Shown one piece after another: positions 1 through 7,221 of a stretch of 39,238 bases of DNA. The notes under the pieces are model-generated. The model was not told the DNA's origin and ran no database searches. It saw only the letters and a program-made list of their open reading frames with translations. Source of the stretch: Comamonas composti DSM 21721. Its GTDB lineage: Bacteria > Pseudomonadota > Gammaproteobacteria > Burkholderiales > Burkholderiaceae_C. Every line of letters starts with the position of its first letter. Position 1 is the stretch's first letter. The stretch is from contig NZ_KE386975.1 of the NCBI RefSeq assembly GCF_000429845.1, forward strand, positions 42,719 to 81,956, written 5' to 3'. The position numbers were made by a program, and so were the translations under genes.

Positions 1-135
1 TCGGTGCCGCCCGTGCCATCGGTGGGGTCGGTGCCGCCCGTGCCATCGGTGGGGTCGGTGCCGCCCGTGCCGTCGGTGGGATCGGTGCCGCCCGTGCCGT
101 CCGTGGGATCGGTGCCACCCGTGCCATCGGTGGGG
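1..135. repeat. Five tandem 27-bp repeats encoding GGTDPTDGT nonapeptides
   Basis: A 27-bp unit beginning TCGGTGCCGCCCGTGCC is repeated five times with a few base changes. Read on the minus strand each unit encodes nine residues of GGTDPTDGT type, so the array is an in-frame Gly/Thr/Asp/Pro-rich linker of the adhesin. There are no spacers between units. The array continues to, and probably beyond, the window edge. Such arrays usually vary in copy number. Confidence 0.9.
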
Positions 136-713
136 TTGCCACCAGGGGGAAGGCCCGAACCTGAGGACGAATCATCGTCGTCATTCTTGGCGATCAGTGC
201 GCCTACGCCTGCACCAGCCAGGCCGGCCAGCAGAAAGTCGCCCAGGGTAGAGCCGCCGGCTTCCGAAGTTTCCCGGGAAACGATCAGGCCCATGGCCTGG
301 CTTTCGTCCAGGGGTGAGACCTGGACGTCGCCGGAGGCCAGGTCCAGCACCAGGGAGCTCATGCCCTCTTCGGTGCTGCGCTGGGCCAGCGTGGCTTCGG
401 TGCCGCCCGCAAAGCTGCCGGCCAGCGTCTGCCCGTTGGCGCCGTTGAACAAGGCCTGGGCATGGCCGTCGGCGGGCACGATGATCTTGTCGCCGATCTG
501 CAGGGTCGAGCCGGCCTGGGCTGCCAGAGTCTCTCCGTTGCGCACGATTTGCACGCCGGGGCTGGCATTGGCCAGGGTGGCTGCAGCAGGCTGGGAGCTG
601 GCCGTGGCAGCCGGCGCGAGCTCGGAAAGCGAGGCCTGGGCGACCATGATGGATTCTGCGGGCGAGGAGGCCAGAGGTGCGTTGCTGGCAGGCTGGGGGA
701 TGGAGACGGTCAT
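1..713 (-). CDS. N-terminus of a large LapA/BapA-like repeat adhesin (partial)
   Basis: Leftward gene that runs off the window start; 237 codons are visible. It begins at an ATG at 713-711 preceded by GAAGAGAGAG. The first ~150 residues resemble the N-terminal retention or prefix-like module of giant RTX/Ig-repeat adhesins: a beta-rich, FecR-like stretch (VRNGETLAAQAGSTLQIGDK, then a GHAQALFNG-type turn), then a Gly/Ala-rich hydrophobic segment (LLAGLAGAGVGALIA) and an acidic NDDDDSSSG linker. The linker leads into tandem nonapeptides of GGTDPTDGT type. There is no cleavable signal peptide, as expected for type I secreted adhesins whose signal is C-terminal. The likely role is cell-surface attachment or biofilm formation with the N-terminus held in the outer membrane. 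The family is inferred from architecture; repeats and C-terminus are outside the window. Confidence 0.75.
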   Translation of the reverse strand, partial: MTVSIPQPASNAPLASSPAESIMVAQASLSELAPAATASSQPAAATLANASPGVQIVRNGETLAAQAGSTLQIGDKIIVPADGHAQALFNGANGQTLAGSFAGGTEATLAQRSTEEGMSSLVLDLASGDVQVSPLDESQAMGLIVSRETSEAGGSTLGDFLLAGLAGAGVGALIAKNDDDDSSSGSGLPPGGNPTDGTGGTDPTDGTGGTDPTDGTGGTDPTDGTGGTDPTDGTGGT

Positions 714-1092
714 TGCTCTCTCTTCAAAAAAGTTGGGCGACAGCTTTGTGAGGCCGGATGTCGTGTCTGAAGACGCAACTTGCGTGCCAGGCTTTTTTAC
801 CCAGGGGAGAAAGAGAAAAAGTCACCCAAGTGTTTGATTCGTATGAGGTAGGCCCTCAGGGTAGGGTGGTGTTGCGTGCAGTGTTACTGCAGACGTTACG
901 TAACGCCCGCACATTTGTTTCGTTACCTTCTCCGCGGGCATTGCGGCAGATTGGTGAGCCGCAATGGGCATTTGCCGAGCGCCAGGGTGATCAGGATTTA
1001 TGCCTATAAAATTGCCAGCTTTTCTTGCAACCCCGGGCCTTCGTGCCCGGGGCCAAAATCAGCCCCCATCTCATTGCACAGAAAGCATCCAT
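714..1092. promoter_or_regulatory. Divergent regulatory region between the adhesin and the TPR gene
   Basis: This 379-bp gap separates divergent genes and contains no convincing ORF. It holds an inverted repeat GCAGT-GTT-ACTGC at 878-890, a perfect 12-bp palindrome CGTTACGTAACG at 894-905 and a further half-site CGTTAC at 921-926, together operator-like. A TATAAA at 1005-1010 could be a -10 for the rightward gene, without a good -35. A GC-rich hairpin follows at 1031-1052. Which regulator binds is unknown. Confidence 0.45.
1031..1052 (+). other. GC-rich hairpin in the leader of the TPR gene
   Basis: Perfect 8-bp inverted repeat CCCCGGGC / GCCCGGGG with the 6-nt loop CTTCGT, 41 nt upstream of the likely start at 1093. 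No T-run follows, so it is not a standard terminator. It may structure the 5' leader. Confidence 0.5.
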
Positions 1093-2382
1093 ATGCGGCT
1101 TGCGTCCAGGCTTACATTGCGAAAGCCCGAATCCCTTGGTTCATGGCTTGTTCGCCCGGCTGCCGTGGCAGCCGCAAGCCTGGGGGTATGGCATGGCGCC
1201 CATGCAGCCCAGGATGCCGTGGCCGAGGTCGCGCAACTGCTGGAGCAGGGCAAGACCGCGCAGGCTGCGCGTGAGGCCGAAAGCTATCTGCGCAAGACGC
1301 CGGGCGATGTGCAGATGCGCTTCATGCAAGGTGTGATCGCGGCCGAGCAAAAGCGCAGCAGCCAGGCGATCGCGATTTTCACGGGGCTGACCAAGGATTA
1401 TCCGAACCTGCCCGAGCCCTATAACAATCTCGCGGTGCTGTATGCGGAAACCGGGCAGGAGGCCAAGGCCGTGGAGGTCCTGGGCCAGGCCATCCGCACC
1501 AATCCCAGCTATGCGACCGCCCATGAAAATCTGGGCGATCTTTATGCGCGCATGGCCAGCGAGGCCTATTCCAAGGCGCTGCAGATCGATGGCGGGCGCC
1601 AGGCCGGCCCCCAGCCCAAGCTGGCCCTGATCACGAGAATTCATCCCAAGGCCGGCGATGGCGGCAAGACCGTGCTGGCTGCGGCTCCCAAGCAGGCGAC
1701 AGCGCAGGTTGTCGCGCAGGCTCAGCAGCCTGCGGCCCAGAAAGAGCCACCCAAACCCGTGGCTGCAGCAACCCTGGAGCCGAGGGCTGCGGCCAGGAAA
1801 GACCCGGTCGCGCCAGCGCCGCAGCCCGTACCGGCACCGCCACCACCGGCCGTGCCAGCGCCAGCCGTAATACCGCCTAACCCCTTGCCGCCCAAGCCCT
1901 TGCCGCCCAAGGTGGCCGTGGCGGCGGCTCCTGCGCCTGCCGTGTCTGCGCCCGCTCCAGCACCTGAGCCCGCCAAGCCACAGCCGGCGGCCAAGGACGC
2001 AGGCAAGGAAGCCGCCAGGGACCAGGCCCGGCAGCTTGCCAAGGCCGAGGTGGCCGAGGTCGAGCAGGCGGTGCAGGCCTGGGCCCAGGCCTGGGCCCGT
2101 CAGGATATGACGCGCTATCTCGATGCCTATAGCGACAAGTTCAAGCCCGGGGATGGCAGCAGCCTGCCGCGCTGGAAGGAGCAGCGTCGCATGCGCATCG
2201 TGGGCAAGGCCGCGATTACCGTGACCCTGAGCCAACTCAGGACTACGGTCAACGGCAGCCAGGCCACGGCCCAGTTCCGCCAGCAATACAAGTCCGGGGC
2301 GCTGAATGTGTCCACGCGCAAGACCTTGCGCATGCAAAAGGAAGGCAATCGCTGGCGCATCACGCAGGAAAGCACGGGCTGA
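1093..2382 (+). CDS. Periplasmic TPR protein with C-terminal NTF2-like (Cds6-type) domain
   Basis: 429 residues. An upstream in-frame ATG exists at 1000, but starting at 1093 gives a clean signal peptide ending AHA|AQ near residue 46. Residues ~50-150 form TPR-like helical pairs (EAESYLRKTPGDVQMRFMQG, then PEPYNNLAVLYAETGQEAKA). A long Ala/Pro/Lys-rich low-complexity linker covers ~185-320. The last ~105 residues (AVQAWAQAWARQDMTRYLDA to KEGNRWRITQES) match the NTF2/SnoaL-like fold attached to Cds6-type L,D-transpeptidases. The stop overlaps the ATG of the following transpeptidase gene, which carries a related C-terminal domain, so both products probably act together in the periplasm on peptidoglycan. 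The exact function is not established. Confidence 0.75.
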   Translation: MRLASRLTLRKPESLGSWLVRPAAVAAASLGVWHGAHAAQDAVAEVAQLLEQGKTAQAAREAESYLRKTPGDVQMRFMQGVIAAEQKRSSQAIAIFTGLTKDYPNLPEPYNNLAVLYAETGQEAKAVEVLGQAIRTNPSYATAHENLGDLYARMASEAYSKALQIDGGRQAGPQPKLALITRIHPKAGDGGKTVLAAAPKQATAQVVAQAQQPAAQKEPPKPVAAATLEPRAAARKDPVAPAPQPVPAPPPPAVPAPAVIPPNPLPPKPLPPKVAVAAAPAPAVSAPAPAPEPAKPQPAAKDAGKEAARDQARQLAKAEVAEVEQAVQAWAQAWARQDMTRYLDAYSDKFKPGDGSSLPRWKEQRRMRIVGKAAITVTLSQLRTTVNGSQATAQFRQQYKSGALNVSTRKTLRMQKEGNRWRITQESTG

Positions 2383-3740
2383 TGCCTGGGCACAAGGCTT
2401 TGTTCAAGGTGCCAAAGAACATGCAGGGCCTGAGGCCGCTCCGGACCCATCTTCTGGCCCTGGGCCTGGTGGCGGGCGTGGCGTTTTCGGCCCAGGCTGC
2501 AGCCGATGCCGCCCAGGTGGATGCCGAAGCGCGGCTGCTGGGCGTGCTCAGGCTGGTGGAGCAGCGCGATCTCGATGGCGCCATCAAGGCTGCGGGCGAG
2601 CTCACGGCCCAGGTGCCGAACTTCCAGGCCGCCCAACTGGTTTATGCGGACCTGCTGCGCTTTCGCATGGGCCAGGGGCGGGTTGCGGCTCCGGGCTTTG
2701 GCGCCAGCGCCGTGCTGCGTGCCGAGCAGGCTGCGGGGCGCGGCGTGCTCGCGGCCCAGCTCAGGCCGGGCAGCAGCACGGCCGGTGTCGAGCCCATGAC
2801 GCTGGACGAGCAATTGCGCGGCCTGCAGCAAGAGCTCAAGCGCCGGGTCGAGGCCAGCCACCAGGCCCTGCCGGAGAACGCCGTGCCCAGCGACTTCCTG
2901 CAGCTTGCAGCTTCGGTCAAGCATGCGATTGCCGTGGATGCGGGCAAGTCCAGGCTTTATCTCTTTGCCAACGAGGGTGGTGTGCCCAGGCTCCTGGGCA
3001 ACTACTACGTCACCGTGGGCCGGTTGGGGCTGAACAAGCAAAAAGAGGGCGATCAGCGCACGCCCGAAGGCATTTACTTCATCTCCCGCCAACTGGCGGG
3101 ATCCAGGCTGCCCAGCTTTTACGGCAAGGGCGCGCTGACCGTGAACTATCCGAATGACTGGGACCGGTATCTGGGCCGCACGGGCAGCGGCATCTGGCTG
3201 CATGGCACACCGCCCGAGCAGTTCGCGCGCCTGCCCATGGCCAGCGATGGCTGCGTGGTGCTGTCCAACCCCGACCTGCTGCGGCTCATGAAGGATGTGG
3301 GATGGCAGACGCCGGTGCTCATACGCGAGAGTCTGGAGTGGGTGGCGCTGAAGAATGCGGGCCGCGAAAGCGCGGCCCAGGACCAGCAGCGCCTGCTGCA
3401 GTCCTGGGTTCAGGCCTGGAGTGGCGCCGGCGGCAAGGGCCGCGCGGCGGAGCAATCGCTGGAGCAGCAGGCCGAGTCCCTGTCCGGGGTCTATGAGGCG
3501 GGCTTTCTCCGCTCCCGGCCGGCGCGCAACACGCTGGACCAGCTGAGCCGCCAGTTCAAACAGCCGCAAATGGGCTTGCAGGATGTGGGCGTGTTCTCCT
3601 GGAGCGAGCCCAAGGGCGAGCTGCGGGTGGTCAACCTGAAGCTGGTGGGCAGCAACCCTGCATCGGCCTTGCAGCTGCGCCAGTACTGGCGCAAGACGGG
3701 GAATGGCTGGAAGATCTTTTCCGAGGACATTCTGCGCTAG
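2382..3740 (+). CDS. L,D-transpeptidase (YkuD) with C-terminal NTF2-like domain, Cds6 family
   Basis: 452 residues, translationally coupled to the TPR gene (TGATG overlap), with AGGAAAG just upstream; an alternative start is Met14 at 2421. The N-terminus has a signal peptide (LLALGLVAGVAFSAQA). The YkuD catalytic domain spans ~180-310: VKHAIAVDAGKSRLYLF opens it and the active-site block shows His274 (WLHGT) and Cys291 in SDGCVVLSN, the S-x-G-C pattern of L,D-transpeptidases. Residues ~330-452 form an NTF2-like domain (LLQSWVQAWSGAG to RQYWRKTGNGWKIFSEDIL) like that of the preceding gene. The enzyme is predicted to form 3-3 peptidoglycan crosslinks or to attach proteins to murein. Without the substrate-binding partner the specific activity cannot be assigned. 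Confidence 0.85.
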   Translation: MPGHKALFKVPKNMQGLRPLRTHLLALGLVAGVAFSAQAAADAAQVDAEARLLGVLRLVEQRDLDGAIKAAGELTAQVPNFQAAQLVYADLLRFRMGQGRVAAPGFGASAVLRAEQAAGRGVLAAQLRPGSSTAGVEPMTLDEQLRGLQQELKRRVEASHQALPENAVPSDFLQLAASVKHAIAVDAGKSRLYLFANEGGVPRLLGNYYVTVGRLGLNKQKEGDQRTPEGIYFISRQLAGSRLPSFYGKGALTVNYPNDWDRYLGRTGSGIWLHGTPPEQFARLPMASDGCVVLSNPDLLRLMKDVGWQTPVLIRESLEWVALKNAGRESAAQDQQRLLQSWVQAWSGAGGKGRAAEQSLEQQAESLSGVYEAGFLRSRPARNTLDQLSRQFKQPQMGLQDVGVFSWSEPKGELRVVNLKLVGSNPASALQLRQYWRKTGNGWKIFSEDILR

Positions 3741-3854
3741 GCCCTGGGCCGCTGTGCCTGTACGCCCGTGGGCATGAGGCACACGGCACTGCAGCTACCA
3801 TAGGCCGCACCGGTCCTGCTGGAGGCCGGTGCCCGAATCTTCCATCCACTGCCT

Positions 3855-4817
3855 GTGCCCCGATCCTCCGAACCCTCACCCCATCCGGAAAGCAGCGCCC
3901 AGCATCTGCTGCAGGCCGAGCTTGTGGCCGTGCTGGCCAGCGTCAGCAATGGGCAGCCGCGCGTGCTCACCACGCATGGCGGCAAGGGCCTGCCCGCAGG
4001 GCCGTTCGAGGCCGGGCACCGCTCCCTGCAGACCAGCTTGCGCGCCTGGGTGGAGCAGCAGACCCACCATCCGCTGGGCTATGTGGAGCAGCTCTACACC
4101 TTTGCCGATCGCGACCGCACGGATGGCGGCCAGCACATGATCTCCATCAGCTACCTGGGGTTGGCGCGCGAGGCCGTGGACCGCAGCGAAGGCCAGGCCG
4201 TGTGGCGCGACTGGTATGACTACTTTCCCTGGGAGGACTGGCGCCATGGCGCGCCGGCGCTGATCACCCAGCAGATAGCGCCCGCACTCGCGTCCTGGGC
4301 CGAGGCGCAGGACGATGCTGGACAGCGTGCGCGCCGGCACCAGCGTGCGCAGATCTGCTTCGGGCTCGGGGCGATTGCCTGGAACGAGGAGCTGGTGCTG
4401 CAGCGCTACGAGCTGCTGTTCGAGGCCGGCCTGGTGGCCGAGGCCAGGCGCCAGGGCCGCTGCGTGGCCCAGGTCCTGCCCGGCGAGTCCATGCACCACG
4501 ATCACCGGCGCATTCTGGCCACGGCCATGGCACGCCTGCGCGCCAAGATCAAGTACCGGCCCGTGGTGTTCGAGCTCATGCCGCCCGAGTTCACGCTGCT
4601 GCAGCTACAGCAGGCCGTGCAGGCCCTGGCGGGGCGCGGCCTGCACAAGCAGAACTTTCGCCGACTCATGGAGCAGCAGGATCTGGTCGAGGAAACCGGC
4701 CAGCTCACGGCCGGTGCGGCCGGCCGCCCGGCCAAGCTGTTCCGCTTTCGCCGCGATGTGCTGCTGGAGCGGGCCATGGCCGGCAGCAAGCTGCCGCTGG
4801 TGCGGCAAAGCCCATGA
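3855..4817 (+). CDS. nadQ: NadQ/NrtR-type repressor of NAD biosynthesis
   Basis: 320 residues from a GTG start. The N-terminal half is a Nudix-like effector domain without the catalytic Nudix box; the segment LGYVEQLYTFADRDR followed by ISISYLGLAR is the hallmark of this regulator family, preceded by GLPAGPFEAGHRSLQ and LRAWVEQQT. The C-terminus is a winged helix typical of NrtR/NadQ (MPPEFTLLQLQQAV, KQNFRRLMEQQDLVEETG, GRPAKLFRFRR). Its length and the inserted FPWEDWRHGAPALI region fit NadQ better than the ~230-residue NrtR. It lies directly upstream of nadC, which supports a role as NAD-status repressor. A candidate operator lies over the nadC start at 4938-4956. No similar palindrome was seen before nadQ itself. 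Confidence 0.82.
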   Translation: MPRSSEPSPHPESSAQHLLQAELVAVLASVSNGQPRVLTTHGGKGLPAGPFEAGHRSLQTSLRAWVEQQTHHPLGYVEQLYTFADRDRTDGGQHMISISYLGLAREAVDRSEGQAVWRDWYDYFPWEDWRHGAPALITQQIAPALASWAEAQDDAGQRARRHQRAQICFGLGAIAWNEELVLQRYELLFEAGLVAEARRQGRCVAQVLPGESMHHDHRRILATAMARLRAKIKYRPVVFELMPPEFTLLQLQQAVQALAGRGLHKQNFRRLMEQQDLVEETGQLTAGAAGRPAKLFRFRRDVLLERAMAGSKLPLVRQSP

Positions 4818-4856
4818 TGCGGCTGGCACGTGGGTGACCCTGCTCGTGACAATGGC

Positions 4857-4886
4857 TTGACACTTCGGCCTTCGGTTCTTTAGGAT
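4857..4886 (+). promoter_or_regulatory. Putative sigma-70 promoter of nadC
   Basis: A perfect -35 TTGACA at 4857-4862 is followed after 18 nt by TAGGAT at 4881-4886 (four of six matches to TATAAT). Transcription would start near 4893, giving a leader of ~55 nt that includes the candidate NadQ operator. Confidence 0.5.
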
Positions 4887-4937
4887 CGCCGACCTGTGCC
4901 TTGGCCTGATCCAGGACGCGCTTTTTTTTGCCCTATA

Positions 4938-4956
4938 AATACTCAATATGAGCATT
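4938..4956. promoter_or_regulatory. Candidate NadQ operator overlapping the nadC start codon
   Basis: Imperfect 19-bp palindrome AATACTCA-ATA-TGAGCATT: seven of eight arm positions pair and the centre is ATA. The nadC ATG (4948-4950) lies at the centre. It sits ~50 nt downstream of the predicted promoter and directly follows the nadQ gene, so repression by NadQ is a reasonable inference. I do not recall the experimentally defined NadQ site well enough to compare. Confidence 0.45.
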
Positions 4957-5826
4957 AATACACAGAACACGACGGCCCGCCTGCCTGTGCCGCCCTTGCC
5001 CGAGCTCATGCTCGAACCCCTGGTGCGCCATGCCCTGCTGGAGGATCTGGGGCGGGCCGGAGATCTGACCACGGATGCCATCGTGCCCCAGGACGCCAGG
5101 GCCAGGCTGCGCCTGGTGGCGCGCGAGCCCGGGGTTCTGGCCGGGCTGGACATGGCGCGTCTGGCCTTTCGCGCGCTGGATGCGGGCTCGCAGTTCACCC
5201 CCTTGCTGGCCGATGGCAGTGCGCTTGCGCCGGGCATGGAGATTGCACACATCAGCGGCAGCGCGCGCGCCATCCTGAGTGCCGAGCGCGTGGCGCTCAA
5301 CTACCTGTGCCACATGAGCGGCGTGGCCTCGGCCACGGCCTCCATCGTGCGCTCCATCGAAGGCACGGGCGCGCGCGTGACCTGCACGCGCAAGACCCTG
5401 CCGGGCCTGCGCGCCGTGCAAAAGTATGCGGTGCGCGTGGGCGGAGGCAGCAACCACCGCTTCGGCCTGGACGATGCCGTGCTCATCAAGGACAACCACA
5501 TCGCCCTGGCCGGCAGCGTGGCCCAGGCTGTGGAGCGTGCGCGTGCGGGCGTGGGCCACATGGTGAAGATCGAGCTGGAGGTGGACACGCTGGCGCAGCT
5601 CGAAGTTGCGCTGTCCCTGGGCGTGGACGTGGTGCTTCTGGACAACATGGACCTTGACACGCTGAGCCGTGCCGTGGCCATGGCGCGGGGCCGTGCCGTG
5701 ACCGAGGCCTCGGGCCGCATCACGCCCGAGACCGCGCCCGCCGTGGCCGCCACGGGCGTGGACCAGATCGCCGTGGGCTGGATCACGCACAGCGCACGTG
5801 TGCTGGATATCGGGCTGGATGAATAA
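4948..5826 (+). CDS. nadC: Nicotinate-nucleotide pyrophosphorylase (quinolinate phosphoribosyltransferase)
   Basis: 292 residues, the usual length. It converts quinolinate and PRPP to nicotinate mononucleotide, CO2 and PPi in de novo NAD synthesis. Family landmarks are present in order: LEDLGRAGDLTTDAIVP near the N-terminus, AERVALNYLCHMSGVAS, the substrate-binding TRKTLPGLR, then KYAVRVGGGSNHRFGLDD and IKDNHI, followed by KIELEVDTLAQ, VLLDNMD, TEASGRI and DQIAVGWITHSA. It has its own likely promoter and operator downstream of nadQ. nadA and nadB are not in this window. Confidence 0.96.
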   Translation: MSINTQNTTARLPVPPLPELMLEPLVRHALLEDLGRAGDLTTDAIVPQDARARLRLVAREPGVLAGLDMARLAFRALDAGSQFTPLLADGSALAPGMEIAHISGSARAILSAERVALNYLCHMSGVASATASIVRSIEGTGARVTCTRKTLPGLRAVQKYAVRVGGGSNHRFGLDDAVLIKDNHIALAGSVAQAVERARAGVGHMVKIELEVDTLAQLEVALSLGVDVVLLDNMDLDTLSRAVAMARGRAVTEASGRITPETAPAVAATGVDQIAVGWITHSARVLDIGLDE

Positions 5827-5828
5827 AT

Positions 5829-5870
5829 GCCCCCTGAGCCGCAGTTGAGGCTGCGGGGCGGCCCTGGGGC
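5829..5870. repeat. Interspersed CCCCTGAGC-type repeat, short copy (C1)
   Basis: GCCCCCTGAGCCGCAG ends in GCTGCGGGGCGGCCCTGG, just after the nadC stop. The two ends match the ends of the longer copy at 25122-25199, so this looks like an internally deleted member of the same family. It could also contribute to termination after nadC. Confidence 0.45.
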
Positions 5871-5942
5871 GCTGTCTGCGGCCTTGGGCCGCGCCGGTTT
5901 GAGGTGCTCAAAAGGCTTGCAAGAGGAGATTGGAGCGTGGGG

Positions 5943-6956
5943 ATGGACACCCGTTTGAAGCGGCTTCCCGGGCGCCGCAGCCTGCTGGCCGGGCTGGCAG
6001 GAATGGCCTTGGTGGCCGGCAGTCTGAGCCTCGGGCCCCAGGCTGGCGGCTGGGCCGGCGCCTGGAATGGGGCCCGGCCGCTGACCATCGTCGTGAGCTT
6101 TCCTCCGGGCGGCGGCACGGATCTGCTGGCCCGGCGCCTGGGCGAGCAATTGCAGCAGCGTCTGGGCCGGACCGTGATCGTGGAGAACCGGCCCGGCGCC
6201 AGCGGCAACATCGCCGCCCAGCTCGTGGCCCAGGCCGGGCCGGATGCCTCGACCCTGCTCATGGTCAACAGCTCGTTTGCGATCAACCCCGGCGTCTACA
6301 GGCATCTGGACTTCGATCCGCTGCACGACTTCAAGGCCGTGTTCAACGCGGGCAATATCGCTTCGGTGCTGGTGGTGCCGGCTGCGGGCCCGCTGCAAAG
6401 CCTGGGCCAGGCCCTGGCCACGGCCAGCCCCGCTGCGCCGCTGGCCTATGCCTCCTGCGGCAATGGCACGCCCCAGCACCTGGGCGCGCAGATGCTGGCC
6501 GAGGCTGCGGGCGTGATCCTGCAGCATGTGCCCTACAAGGGCTGTGCGCCAGCGGTGGCGGCGGTGGCGGCGGGCCAGGTGCCGGCGGGCATGGTCACGC
6601 TCAGCAGCGCCTGGCCGCTGCTGGAGGCCGGACGCCTGCGTGCCCTGGGCGTGACCTCGCTGCGGCGCCAGCCTCAGCTGCCCGAGGTGCCTACCGTGGC
6701 CGAGCAGGGCCTGGCGGGCTTCGAGGCCCAGCAGTGGCACGGCCTGCTCGCGCCCGCGGCCATGCCCGATGCCCAGGTGGATGGGCTGCACCAGGTGCTG
6801 AGCCAGATCATCGAGCAGCCGGCCATGCGCGAGGCGCTGAGTGCCCAGGGCTATACCCGGGTCAGGCAGACGCCCCGGCAGTTCCAGCAGTTGATCGCGG
6901 ACGACATGCAGCGCTATGCACGCCTGACGCAAAGCCTGGGCCTGGGCGTGGATTGA
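5943..6956 (+). CDS. Bug-family periplasmic solute-binding protein (TctC-like)
   Basis: 337 residues from ATG 5943 with GGAG at 5932-5935; a GTG at 5937 is an alternative with GGAG at 5925-5928. The N-terminus has arginines then a hydrophobic export segment (SLLAGLAGMALVAGSLSL), in a twin-Arg-like GRRSLLAG context. The mature protein shows Bug signatures: LTIVVSFPPGGGTDLLARRL, VIVENRPGASGNIAAQ, LLMVNSSFAINPGVY, VPYKGCAPAVAA and VPTVAEQGLAGF. Bug proteins bind small carboxylates for tripartite tricarboxylate transporters, yet most are orphans without TctAB genes, as here. The ligand cannot be predicted; its position after nadC may be fortuitous. Confidence 0.88.
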   Translation: MDTRLKRLPGRRSLLAGLAGMALVAGSLSLGPQAGGWAGAWNGARPLTIVVSFPPGGGTDLLARRLGEQLQQRLGRTVIVENRPGASGNIAAQLVAQAGPDASTLLMVNSSFAINPGVYRHLDFDPLHDFKAVFNAGNIASVLVVPAAGPLQSLGQALATASPAAPLAYASCGNGTPQHLGAQMLAEAAGVILQHVPYKGCAPAVAAVAAGQVPAGMVTLSSAWPLLEAGRLRALGVTSLRRQPQLPEVPTVAEQGLAGFEAQQWHGLLAPAAMPDAQVDGLHQVLSQIIEQPAMREALSAQGYTRVRQTPRQFQQLIADDMQRYARLTQSLGLGVD

Positions 6957-6970
6957 TGGGGATTCATTAA

Positions 6971-7060
6971 AAAATGAGCTGCCAGCGCTTGCCAGTCATT
7001 GATTTCAGTAGATAAACCATCTGAAATCCGTTTGTAGCAAGCGCTGGCAGCTTTTATTTT
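6971..7060. repeat. Interspersed nested-hairpin repeat, copy A1
   Basis: Outer perfect 15-bp arms AGCTGCCAGCGCTTG (6977-6991) and its complement (7038-7052) enclose inner arms GATTTCAG (7001-7008) and CTGAAATC (7021-7028) with a 12-nt loop. A-rich and T-rich flanks (AAAAA before, TTTTATTTT after) make it terminator-like in both directions. Copies A2 (20764-20843) and A3 (29551-29629) share the same architecture. It lies between convergent genes. Confidence 0.8.
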
Positions 7061-7084
7061 GATAGCGATAGCGCTGGGGTTTCA

Positions 7085-7107
7085 GGGGGCAGATTGCATC
7101 TGCCCCC
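7085..7107. terminator. Hairpin between convergent genes
   Basis: Perfect 10-bp inverted repeat GGGGGCAGAT / ATCTGCCCCC with the loop TGC. No T-run follows on either side, so factor-independent termination is uncertain. It is followed by CCTGAGCGCTTGCC...TTCCCCGAAGGGGAGGGG, reminiscent of the CCCCTGAGC repeat family. Confidence 0.45.
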
Positions 7108-7200
7108 GCCTGAGCGCTTGCCGGTATGGCTTCTTTCCCCGAAGGGGAGGGGCTTGATGGCATCGGTTTTGAGATGCCATCGCCCTGGAGAACGCGCTCT

Positions 7201-7221
7201 TAGATCGTGGACACGCTCTTA
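7201..7221. repeat. Stop-codon palindrome, copy B1
   Basis: TAGATCGTGGACACGCTCTTA, core AGATCGTGGACACGCTCT at 7202-7219. The stop codon TAA of the leftward DUF945 gene is the right end of this element (7221-7219). A partial half-site CGCTCTTA is repeated just upstream at 7194-7201. Confidence 0.75.

Noticed and set aside
1..135. The tandem 27-bp repeats as a CRISPR array
   Set aside because: Units are contiguous with no spacers, and they form an in-frame coding repeat.
4..837. A rightward 277-codon frame with PPVPSVGSV repeats
   Set aside because: It is antisense to the adhesin start. The minus strand has a ribosome site, a retention-module-like sequence and biologically plausible GGTDPTDGT repeats; the rightward frame has none of these.
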